Source of the DNA: Zygnema cylindricum
Taxonomy: Eukaryota; Streptophyta; Zygnematophyceae; Zygnematales; Zygnemataceae
Assembly: GCA_037447655.1 (NCBI GenBank)
Contig: JBBHKE010001151.1
Coordinates: 48,617-59,211, forward strand
DNA length: 10,595 nt
Reading direction: 5' to 3'
Both the position numbers and the translations under genes were made by a program. Shown here in pieces: positions 1 through 8,307 of the stretch (positions are counted from its first letter, which is position 1; every line of letters begins with the position of its first letter). A model generated the notes under the pieces. It did no database searches. It saw only the letters and a program-made list of their open reading frames with translations, and had not been told where the DNA came from.

Positions 1-100
1 AAATATAAGAATTGCGAGTGTTTTTATCAATTTTTATATTTCTCAAAGAATGGTAATAACAACAATAGTTTTTGTGTTTGAACTCAATGTTTGTAATAAA
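1..100. repeat. Degenerate left edge of the satellite array
   Basis: AT-rich sequence with only patchy similarity to the satellite. The stretch from about 65 to 105 can be matched to a shortened B half (gaactcaa, then ttttaactattttt running into the regular array), whereas 1-60 is barely alignable. The usual gttagcgcaaac box is missing. This fits an array edge, where copies escape homogenisation and decay. It could also be unrelated flanking DNA that happens to be AT-rich. Confidence 0.55.
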
Positions 101-362
101 ATTTTAACTATTTTTGTGAGCGTTAAGAATATAAAGGGTTTCATAGCACTATTATTGTTAGCGCAAACTCAAACTTGTGTTATGAACATGGTTTGGAGTT
201 TATTTTGCCTCTTTTTGTGACCGCGAACAATAAACGTTGTTTGTTACACATAACTTTGTAAGCGCAAACTCAAATTTTTGTTAGAAACACGGGTTTAGGG
301 TGTTTTTTAACTATTTTTGTGAGCGTAAATAATATAAAGTGTTTGTTACCACTATTGTTGTT

Positions 363-765
363 AGCGCAAACACAAACTTGTATAATGAACATGGATCGGA
401 GTTTATTCTACCTCTTTTTGTGATAGCGAACAATAAACGTTGTTTGTTACAAATATCTTTGTTAGCGCAAACTCAAATTTGTGTTAGAAACATGGTTTTG
501 GGTTTTTTTTTATTGTTTTTGTGAGCGCTAACAATATAAAGTGTTTTTTACCACTATTATTGTAAGCGGAAACACAAACTTGTGTTATAAATATGCTTCA
601 GAGTTTATTTTACCTTTTTTTGTGACCGCAAACAATAAACGTTGTTTGTTACAAATATCTTTGTTTGCGCTAACTCAAATTTGTGTTAGAAACATGGATT
701 AGGGTTTTTTTTTATTGTTTTTGTGAGCGCTAACAATATAAAGTGTTTGTTACCACTATTGTTGC
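363..765 (+). repeat. Satellite variant pair 1 (units at 363 and 565)
   Basis: The unit at 363 carries diagnostic changes: cttgtataatgaacatgg instead of cttgtgttataaacatgg, ttattcta, and gtgatagcg in place of gtgaccgcg. The next unit, at 565, opens with taagcg, has aaatatgcttc, and its B half opens with tttgcgctaac rather than ttagcgcaaac. The same two variants occur in the same order at 2784 and 2985, twelve units away, so this pair was probably copied as a block. Confidence 0.7.
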
Positions 766-2783
766 TAGCGCAAACACAAACTTGTGTTATAAACATGGTT
801 CGGTGTTTAATTTACCTCTTTTTGTGACCGCGAACAATAAACGTTGGTTGTTACAAATATCTTTGCTAGCAAAAACTCAAATTTGTGTTAGAAACATGGT
901 TTAGGGTTTTTTTAACTACTTTTGTGAGGGTTAACAATATAAATAGTTTGTTACCAATATTGTTGTTAGCACAAACACAAAATTGTGTAATAAACATGGT
1001 TTAGAGTTTATATTTCCTCTTTTTGTGACCGCGAACAATAAACCTTGTTTATTACAAATATCTTTTATAGCGCAAACTCAAATTTGTGTTAGAAGCATGG
1101 TTTAGGGTTTTTTTTAAATATTTTGTGAGTGTTAACAATATTAAGTGTTTGTTACCACTATTGTTGTTAGCACAAACACAAACTTTTATTATAAACATGA
1201 TTCATAGTTTTTATTTCCTCTTTTTGTGACCGCGAAACAATAAACGTTGTTGTTACAAATATCTTTGTTAGCGCAAACTCAATTTTGTGTTCGAAACATG
1301 GTTTAGAGTTTTTTTGAACTATTTTTGTGAGCGTTAAATATATAAAGAGTTTGTTACCACTATTGTTGTTAGCGCAAACACAAATTTGTGTTATAAATAT
1401 GGTTTAGAGATAATTTTACCTTTTTTTGTGACAGCGAACAATAAACATTGTTGTTACAAATATCTTTGTTTGTGCTAACTCAAATTTGTGTTAGAAACAT
1501 GGTTTAGGGTTTTTTTTTTAACTATTTTTGTAGGCGTTAATAATATAAAGTGTTCGTTACCACTATTGTTGTTAGCGCAAACACAAACTTGTGTTATAAA
1601 TATGTTTTAGAGTTTGTTTTACCTCTTTTTGTGACCGCGAACAATAAACATTGTTTGTTACACATAACTTTGTAAGCGCAAACTCAAATTTGTGTTAGAA
1701 ACATGGTTTAGGGTTTTTTTTAACTATTTTTGTGAGCGTAAACAATATAAAGTGTTTGTTACCACTATTGTTGTTAGCGCAAACACAAACTTGTGTTATA
1801 AATATGGTTTAGAGTTTCTTTTACCTCTTTTTGTGACCGCGAACAATAAACGTTGTTTGTTACACATAACTTTGTAAGCGCAAACTCAAATTTGTGTTAG
1901 AAACATGGTTTAGGTTTTTTTTAACTATCTTTGTGAGCGTAAACAATAGAAAGTGTTTGCTACCACTATTGTTGTTAGCGAAAACACAAACCTTTGTTAT
2001 AAATATGGTTTAGAGTTTTTTTTACCTCTTTTTGTGACCGCGAACAATAAACATTGTTTGATACAAATATCTTTGTTAGCGCAAACTGAAATTCGTGTTA
2101 GAAACATGGTTTAGTGTTTTGTTTTAAATATTTTTGTGAGCGTTAACAATATAAAGTGTTTGTTACCACCATTGTTGCTAGCGCAAACAAAAACTTATGT
2201 AATGTACATGGTTCCGGGTTTATTCTACCTCTTTTTGTGATAGCGAACAATAAACGTTGTTTGTTACAAATATCTTTGTTAGCGCAAACTCAAATTTGTG
2301 TAACAAACATGGTTCAAGGCTTTTTGTAACTATTTTTGCGAGAGTAAACAATATAAATAGTTTGTTACCACTAGTGTTTTAGAGCAAACACAAACTTGTG
2401 TTATAAACATGGTTCGGTGTTTAATTTACCTCTTTTTGTGATCGCGAACAATAAACGTTGTTTTTTACAAATATCTTTGTTAGTGCAAAATCAAATTTGT
2501 ATTAGAAACATCGTTTAGGGTTTTTTTTATTAGTTTTCTGAGCGTTAACAATATAAAGTGTTTGTTTCCACTATTGTAGATAGCGCAAACACAATCTTGT
2601 GTTATAAATATGGTTTAGGAATTGTTTTACCTCATTTTGTGACCGCGAACAATAAACGTTGTTTGTTACAAATATCTTAGTTAGCGCAAACTCAAATTTG
2701 TGTTAGAAACATTGTTTAGGGTTTTTGTTAACTATTTTTGTGAGCGTAAACAATATAAAGTGTTTGTTACCACTATTGTTGTT

Positions 2784-3270
2784 AGCGCAAACACAATCTT
2801 GTATAATGAACATGGTTCAAAGTTTATTCTATCACTTTTTGTGATAGCGAACAATAAACGTTGTTTGTTCCAAATATCTTTGTTAGCGCAAACTCAAATT
2901 TGTGTTAAAAACATGCTTTAGGTATTTTTTCACTATCTTTGTGAGTGTTAACAATATAAAGTGATTTTTACCACTATTATTGTAAGCGCAAACACAAACT
3001 TGTGTTATAAATGTGCTTCGGAGTTTATTTTACCTTTTTTTTTGACCGCGAACAATAAACGTTGTTGTTACAAATATCTTTGTTTGCGCTAACTCAAACT
3101 TGTGTTAGAAACATGGTTTAGGGTTTATTTTTTAACTATTTTTGTAGGCGTTTATAATATAAAGTGTTCGTTACCACTATTGTTGTTAGCGCAAACACAA
3201 ACTTGTGTTATAAATATGTTTTAGAGTTTGTTTTACCTCTTTTTGTGACCGCGAACAATAAACATTGTTG
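2784..3270 (+). repeat. Satellite variant block matching pair 1 and then the 1470-1650 block
   Basis: The unit at 2784 has tataatgaacatgg, ttattcta and gtgatagcg like the unit at 363. The unit at 2985 has taagcg, a tgcttc core and a B half opening tttgcgctaac like the unit at 565. Further right, from the B half near 3085 to about 3270, the closest relative becomes the block near 1467-1650: both have ttgtaggcgtt, aaagtgttcgttaccac, atatgttttagagtttg and aataaacattg. The segment therefore looks like a mosaic of two older parts of the array. Confidence 0.6.
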
Positions 3271-5144
3271 TTTCAAATATCTTTGTTTGCGCAATCTCAA
3301 ATTTGTGTTAGAAACATGGTTTAGGGTTTTTTTTTAATATTTTTGTATGCGTTAACAATATAAAGTGTTTGTTACCAAATTTGTTTATATCGCAAACACA
3401 AACTTGTATTATCAACATGGTTCAAGGTTTATTTTACCTCTTTTTGTGACCGTGAACAATAAACGATGTTTGTTACAAATATCTTTGTTAGCCCAAACTC
3501 AAATTTTTGTTAGAAACATGGTTTAGGGTTTCTTTTAACTATTTTTGTGAACGTTAACAATAGAAAGAGTTTGTTGCCACTATTCTTGTTAGCGCAAACA
3601 CAAACTTGTGTTATAAACATTGTTCAAGGTTTATTTTACCTCTATTTGTGACCGCGAACAATAAACGTTGTTTGTTACAAATATCTTTGTTAGCGCAAAC
3701 TCAAATTTGTGTTAGAAACATGGTTTAGGGTTTTTTTTTAACTATTTTTGTGAGCGTTAACAATATAAAGTGTTTGTTACCACTATTGTTGTTAGCGCAA
3801 ACACAAACTTGTGTTATAAACATTGTTTGGAGTGTATTTTACCTCTTTTTATGACCGCGAACAATAAACGTTGTTTGTTACAAATATCTTTGTTAGGGCA
3901 AACTCAAATTTCAGTTAGAAACATGGTTTAGGGTTTTTTTAACTATTTTTGTGAACGTTAACAATATAAAGAGTTTGTTGCCACTATTTTTGTTAGCGCT
4001 AACACAAACTTGTGTTATAAACATTGTTCAAGGTTTATTTTACCTCTTTTTGTGACCGCGAACAATAAATGTTGATTGTTACAAATATCTTTGTTAGCGC
4101 AAACTCAAATTTGTGTTAGAAACATGGTTTAAGGTTTTTTTAAACTACTTTTGTGAGCGTTAACAATATAAAGAGTTTGTTGCCACTATTCTTGTTAGCG
4201 CTAACACAAAATTGTGTTATAATCATCGTTCAAGGTTTATTTTACCTCTTTTTGTAACCGCGAACAATAAAATTTGTTTGTTACAAATATCTTTGTTAGC
4301 GCAAACTCAAATTTGTGTTAGAAACATGGTTTAGGGTTTTTTTTAACTATTTTTGTGAGCGCTAACAATAAAAAGTGTTTGTTACCACTATTATTGTTAG
4401 CGCAAACACAAACTTGTGTTATCAACATGGTTGGGAGTTTATTTTACCTTTTTTTGTGACCACGAACAATAAATGTTGTTTGTTACAAATATCTTTGTTA
4501 GCACAAACTCAAAATTTGTGTTAAAAACATGGTTTAGGGTTTTTTTTATTTATTTTTGTGAGCGTTAACAATATAAATTATTTGTTACAACTATTGTTGT
4601 TAGCGCAAACACAAACTTGTGTTATAAACATGGTTCGGAGTTTATTCTACCTCTTTTTGTGACCTCGAACCATTAACGTTAATTGTTACAAATATCTTTG
4701 TTACCACAAACTTAAATTTGTGTAACAAACATGGTTTAAGGTTTTTTTAAACTATTTTTGTGAGCGTTAACAATATAAAGTGTTTGTTACCACTATTATT
4801 GTTAGCGCAAACACAAACTTGTGTTATAAACATAGTTCAAAGTTTATTTTACCTCTTTTGTGACCGCGAACAATAATCGTTGTTTGTTTCAAATATCTTA
4901 GTTAGCGCAAACTCAAATTTGTATTCGAAACATCGTTTAGAGTGATTTTGAACTATTTTTGTGAGCGTTTAAAATATAAAGAGTTTGTTTCCACTATTGT
5001 TGTTAGCGCAAACACAGATTTGTGGTATGATTAAGGTTCGAGGTTTATTTTACCTCTTTTTGTGACCGCGAACAATAAACGTTGTTTGTTACAAATGTCT
5101 TTGTTTGCGCAAACTCAAATTTGTGTTAGAAACATGGTTTAGGG

Positions 5145-5163
5145 TTTTTTTTTTTTTTTTTTT
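5145..5163 (+). repeat. 19-base T run in the last B half
   Basis: An uninterrupted run of 19 T replaces the usual T tract plus aactattttt seen in other B halves, where the T run is normally about 6-9 bases. It lies about 100 bp from the right end of the array. The slippage-prone homopolymer has expanded over the interrupting bases, as expected where array homogenisation is weak. Confidence 0.9.
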
Positions 5164-5256
5164 GTGAGCGTTAATAATATAAAGTGTTTATTACCACTAT
5201 TGTTGTTAGCGCAAACACAAACTTGTGTTATAAATATGGTTTAGAGTTTCTTTTAC

Positions 5257-5809
5257 TATTGAAAAGAAGCTTTAGTAAGTCTTAGAAAATTGAGTGTAGG
5301 ACTTAGAATTATTTTAGAATACCATCTCTTCAATATTGACCAAATTTAGTGTGATTTTTTGTAGTGTCTACACGAATTGATATCTTTAAGTAATTAGTGT
5401 GTATGGCTGCCAATGAATGTAGACGTGATAAGAATCATTCGGATTTTTAGGGTATAGATATTGTTAGTGGACAATTCTGGTCCAAACACTTAAATTCTTG
5501 TCAGTAGGGTGTCTGGTGAACCATGTACATACGTTTTTGATGTTTCCTATATCTTTTGGATGTTTTTTAGATCTTTTGAGTATTTAGTTCAATTGGGATT
5601 GATCAATTCAATACAGAATGTACATTGTACACAAGAATTAAAGAAATGAGAGCACTGAGTGCAGTTTAAGGTGTTTTATGCTCTATTGTCTCTAATTTGC
5701 TTGTAGTACATGTTTGTTTGGTTGAAATACCTCTTTCGTTTGGAGTTACATGTCTTACACTATAGATCTAGTCTTTTAGGCATTTCTCTTTGGGTTTGCT
5801 TCCGCTAAC
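5257..5809. other. Gene-free stretch between satellite and gag; possible LTR and leader
   Basis: Satellite similarity stops at about 5256, inside an A half, and unrelated AT-rich sequence follows. The stretch lies directly upstream of the copia gag and its length would suit a 5' LTR plus leader. A TG dinucleotide at 5260 could be an LTR start. However, the usual copia primer-binding site complementary to initiator tRNA-Met (TGGTATCAGAGC) was not found, and no second LTR copy is visible downstream. No open frame of note occurs. The LTR assignment is inference only. Confidence 0.35.
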
Positions 5810-6436
5810 ATGTCTGATAATGGCTCAGCTCCTATTGCAAGTGCTCCTATTAGCCCTAGTGCTCCACCTGCTCTTGCTGGTGCAAGTGTGACTCCTACTG
5901 GGAGTGGATCACAGCCGAGTCTTAATGCCCATGACCTTCAACAGGTTATGGGCCCACCGCCCAAATTGCCTATTTTTGATGGAACTGACTTCTTATATTG
6001 GGAAGATATGTTGAGCTCATATTTCGAGGAGAGGGACTTGTCACCCATTGTGGAAGGAACTGCCGATGAGACTGCACCGAATTGGAGAAAGAAGAATCTC
6101 CACTGCCTCAACGTCTTGAAACAGGCAATGACAAAAGATTTGGTAATGTTGTATCTTGAGTTGAAGAAAGCTTGTGAAGTTTGGTTTAGTGTACGTGCTA
6201 TTTATGTTCAGCTAGATGTTACAGTGCAGACTAACATTGTCACTCAGATCTTTGAATTTAAGTATTGAGGAGGTAGTATGTCAGATCATTGTCACACTAT
6301 TAAAAGGTTGTTCCTTCAGAGTACTAGTGCAGGTGTGGACTTTTCGCCCCCTCAGCAAGCTATGTTATTGATGAGAAATTTACGTGATGAGTACAAGGGA
6401 GCTATGGATAGGCTTAGGGCTATTCCACAACGTTAA
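5810..6436 (+). pseudogene. Copia Gag, N-terminal and central part, interrupted by an in-frame stop
   Basis: The ATG at 5810 has a reasonable eukaryotic context (ctaacATG). Residues 2-45 are rich in Ser, Ala and Pro and look disordered. From residue 50 comes a copia-type Gag core: PKLPIFDGTDFLYWEDMLSS is the equivalent of the common L-x-G-x-N-Y-x-x-W motif. It is followed by a helical region to residue 152. A TGA at 6266-6268 ends the frame, but Gag-like sequence continues in the same frame from 6269 to a TAA at 6434-6436 (MLLMRNLRDEYKGAMDRL, the usual L-L-x-x-L-P-x-x-Y-type segment). The Gag protein would form the cytoplasmic virus-like particle that packages element RNA. In this copy the protein would be truncated before its nucleic-acid-binding part. 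Confidence 0.85.
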
Positions 6437-6767
6437 TTGAACTTAGCATTAGCAATTTAACATATTTTCAGTGAAGAAAGCTAACCAAATGTCACAAAGA
6501 GGTAGTAGTTAGTCTATTCTGGCACTAGCTAACTAGTTTTCGGATTCTAAGATTGTCACTGGCAGTGGTAGAGGTAGTGGTCCTAGAAGGTCACCTTTGA
6601 CATGCTATTACTGTGATGAAAAAGGGCATGTGTTCAAATGTGTAATACATACAAGAGAGCGAAAGCCACATAAAATTTTCTCTCTGGATGGGACGAAAGC
6701 CGGGTTCCTTCTCAATCAGGTGGTCGCCCAAATGCTCTCTTCAACGAACTTAAGTAGGAGGACGTGA
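6437..6767 (+). pseudogene. Copia Gag C-terminal part with a defective zinc knuckle
   Basis: Gag-like sequence passes through several stops (6455 TAA in the upstream frame; 6510 and 6534 TAG in the zinc-knuckle frame) with a frame change around 6480-6490. A Gly/Arg/Ser-rich segment (6561-6590) leads into CYYCDEKGHVFKC at 6603-6641. This is a retroviral-type knuckle, but the spacing is C-x2-C-x4-H-x3-C, one residue short of the canonical C-x2-C-x4-H-x4-C. The frame then stays open to a TGA at 6765-6767. The knuckle normally binds element RNA during packaging. The short last loop could be a lost codon or a real variant. Confidence 0.75.
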
Positions 6768-7054
6768 GCAGCTTTCCCGACAAGAGTGAAAAGAAATACT
6801 TTGCGACGGCAGAAGCAACGGAAGGCGTGGAGAAAGAAGAATGGATTATGGACTCCGGCGCATTTGTCCACATGTGCCCCAATCGCCATCTATTTGAGAG
6901 TATTCAATCTATTTCACCCATCAAAATTTATTTTAGTGATGATACGTTTGTTAAGTCGAAAGCAAAGGGGAGGGTGTCGCTAATGTTGAATGTAGAGGGA
7001 AAACCTGTGAAAATGGTCTTGGAAGATGTGTTGCATGTCCCAGCTTTTAAATGA
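6764..7054 (+). pseudogene. Copia aspartic protease region
   Basis: The frame is open from upstream of 6764, with no ATG; this is an internal part of a polyprotein, so no independent start is expected. The key motif is WIMDSGAFVHMCPNRHLFE: the catalytic Asp of D-S-G-A is encoded at 6851-6853, as in copia proteases (W-I-x-D-S-G-A-x-x-H-M). Downstream features also match the family: a basic G-R-V segment and the closing V-L-H-V-P motif just before the end. A TGA at 7052-7054 falls immediately after VLHVPAFK, where the family normally carries a basic or polar residue and continues towards the pre-integrase module. The active site is preserved although the reading frame is broken. Confidence 0.85.
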
Positions 7055-7399
7055 AATATTTTCTCTACATGAGTGGTAGAAAAGAAAGGTTTTAAAACTA
7101 TATCTGAGAATGGAAAGAAAAGAGTGAGTAAGAATGGGAAAATAGCTGCAAAGGGATTTGCTGGAGAAAACAATTTGTATCTGTTGATTCTTGCAAATGA
7201 TAATGATAATGATGTTATGTACTCAAGTGTAATCAGTGATTGTGATTTATGGCATAAACGTTTAGGACATGTGAATTACGATAGATTATAAAAGATGGGA
7301 AATCAAAAAATGGTGGAAGGTGTAAAAATTAGTCAAAAACCAACATCAAATGTATGTGATGATTCTGCAATGGGAAAAATTCATAAGTTGCCTTTCCCT
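7055..7399 (+). pseudogene. Copia pre-integrase zinc module (H-H-C-C, second Cys lost)
   Basis: The same frame as the protease continues after stops at 7052 and 7070. LWHKRLGHVNYDRL carries the paired His (codons at 7253 and 7268) typical of the gag_pre-integrase domain, W-H-x-R-L-G-H. A TAA at 7289-7291 interrupts just after it. The partner Cys pair should lie in a C-x2-C-x-x-G-K motif; here CDDSAMGK keeps the first Cys (7355-7357) but has Ser at the second (7364-7366). The following HKLPFP is also family-typical. The module normally binds zinc and helps integrase multimerise on DNA ends, and this copy would lack one ligand. Confidence 0.82.
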
Positions 7400-7652
7400 T
7401 CGCAAACTGATCATATAAGTAGTAGGGTGCTAAAACTAATATATTCAGATGTATGGGGGCCATCTACGTATCCATTTGTAGGAGGTTCTAAGTTTATGCT
7501 TACCTTTACTGATGATTATAGTAGATTTACTACAGTTTATTTTTTGAATAGTAAAGATGAAGTTTTTTTCAAAATTTAAAGAGTATAAAGCTTAGGTTAA
7601 AAATTTGCATGAGAGAAAGATAGGAGGATTCAGATCTGATAATGGAGGAGAG
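7400..7652 (+). pseudogene. Copia integrase core, first part (two catalytic Asp), frameshifted
   Basis: YSDVWGPSTYPFVGG gives the first catalytic Asp (codon 7448-7450), and LTFTDDYSRFTTVYF is the conserved segment that follows it in copia integrases. The frame ends at a TAA at 7577, but similarity goes on in another frame from about 7575, implying a one-base change in the T/A homopolymers around 7564-7574. In the new frame a TAG lies at 7593-7595. The motif FRSDNGGE then supplies the second catalytic Asp (codon 7638-7640). A further frame change occurs right after this motif, near 7653. These breaks make the core non-functional although both acidic positions remain. Confidence 0.85.
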
Positions 7653-8307
7653 TTACATTTCTATTGAATTTGCAGAATTCCTAAATTTGCATGGAATCTC
7701 ACATCAGCTAACCATTCCTTATTCTCCGGAACAAAACGGTGTTTCAGAGAGGATGAATACGACCATATCAGAATGTGCTATGAAAATGATGGCAGATATG
7801 GACATAGATTACAAATTTTGGGCAGAGGCTATGAATTATGTAGCTTATGTGAGAAACAGGCTAGAAAAAAGGGAAGTAAAAGATAAAACTCCTCACGAAA
7901 TGTGGACAGGACAAAAACCAGATGTAAGTTACTTCAAAGTTTTTGGAAGTAAGATATTTATGCTAGATAATGATCCACAAAAATGGAAATTAGAGCCAAA
8001 AGGCATACCAGGTATATTTCTAGGGTATCATGATCATGCCAAGGGTTATAAAGTATATGACATTAAGAGAAATAGAGTTGTGGTAGCCAGAAACATCATA
8101 GTGAAGGATGAGGGAAGAGGAGTAGATGTATTTAGTCAATGTAGCGATGAAAAGAAAGATAAAAGTGTTGATTATATCTTTTTAGAGGAAAATCCTATGT
8201 TTTTCAAGAAAAATGTAGAAAATGCTCTCTCACTCTCCCTCTTATTGGGTACGGTTTCTGCAGATATGCTTGTACCTGGGAGGGAAGAACTTTATACTGG
8301 GCGATAG
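7642..8307 (+). pseudogene. Copia integrase core (catalytic Glu) and C-terminal domain, with a non-element tail
   Basis: This is the longest open frame in the window, about 221 codons. Its ATG at 7642 is probably incidental: true similarity begins at about codon 5, after the frameshift near 7653. SPEQNGVSERMN holds the catalytic Glu (codon 7747-7749), completing the D-D-E set. WAEAMNYVAYVRNR and the TPHEMWTGQKP segment are family hallmarks. Residues about 98-155 form the integrase C-terminal (SH3-like) domain, with KVFGSKIF, GIFLGYHDHAKGYKVYD and VVVARNIIV. From about residue 193 (near 8220) the sequence becomes Ser/Leu-rich and no longer resembles copia. No reverse transcriptase motif (such as the Y-V-D-D box) follows, so the element seems truncated or deleted at this point. 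Confidence 0.9.

Larger units (their letters stand above)
101..5256 (+). repeat. Tandem satellite array, ~202-bp unit built as a dimer of ~101-bp halves
   Basis: The box agcgcaaaca (or a close variant) that opens the A half recurs at 160, 363, 565, 767, 968, 1169, 1371, 1574, 1776, 1977, 2180, 2381, 2582, 2784, 2985, 3188, 3389, 3591, 3794, 3995, 4197, 4399, 4602, 4804, 5005 and 5208. That is 25 intervals of 201-203 bp, mean 201.9. Midway in each unit lies a second version, agcgcaaact, opening the B half. The halves align along their whole length at roughly three-quarters identity by eye. The A half is marked by ttattttacctc and gaccgcgaacaataaacg; the B half by ggtttagggttttt and gagcgttaacaatataaag. 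Units match each other far better than A matches B, so the dimer is the current unit of amplification. All copies are in one orientation. The array has no coding capacity; short open frames in it recur with the repeat. Tandem arrays like this are typical of centromeric, pericentromeric or subtelomeric heterochromatin, but which of these cannot be told here. Confidence 0.97.
5810..8220 (+). mobile_element. Decayed Ty1/copia LTR retrotransposon relic (gag-protease-integrase; no RT/RNase H)
   Basis: The order Gag, CCHC-type zinc knuckle, aspartic protease, pre-integrase zinc module, integrase core and integrase C-terminal domain is that of the Ty1/copia superfamily, in which integrase precedes reverse transcriptase. 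Coding similarity runs through three frames. It starts in the frame of 5810, moves to the frame of the zinc knuckle at 6603, returns to the first frame by 6764, shifts again near 7564-7574 and once more near 7653. In-frame stops lie at 6266, 6434, 6455, 6510, 6534, 7052, 7070, 7289 and 7593. Reverse transcriptase, RNase H, a polypurine tract and paired LTRs are not found, although more than 2 kb of sequence follows. The copy cannot be autonomous. It is recognised by family motifs only; the clade is not assigned. Confidence 0.93.

Noticed and set aside
339-2921. Similar small + strand open frames within the satellite (339-524, 1692-1877, 2700-2921)
   Set aside because: They are the same repeat read in the same phase. 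The frame stays open only by accident of the unit sequence, and the peptides vary with the repeat. Nothing suggests translation.
160-5218. CRISPR-like array
   Set aside because: The repeats are contiguous 202-bp units with no unique spacers, no leader and no cas genes, in a eukaryotic context.
160-5256. CENP-B box in the satellite
   Set aside because: The units contain CpG boxes, but none matches the TTCG-N4-A-N2-CGGG core, so a centromere role cannot be argued from this motif.
5257-5809. Defined 5' LTR with primer-binding site
   Set aside because: No initiator tRNA-Met complementary site, no paired LTR and no convincing TG...CA boundaries could be found, so it is kept only as a possibility.
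6786-7173. Open frames at 6786-6983 (+) and 6928-7173 (-)
   Set aside because: Both overlap the clear protease frame in other phases and have no recognisable motifs; they are shadows.
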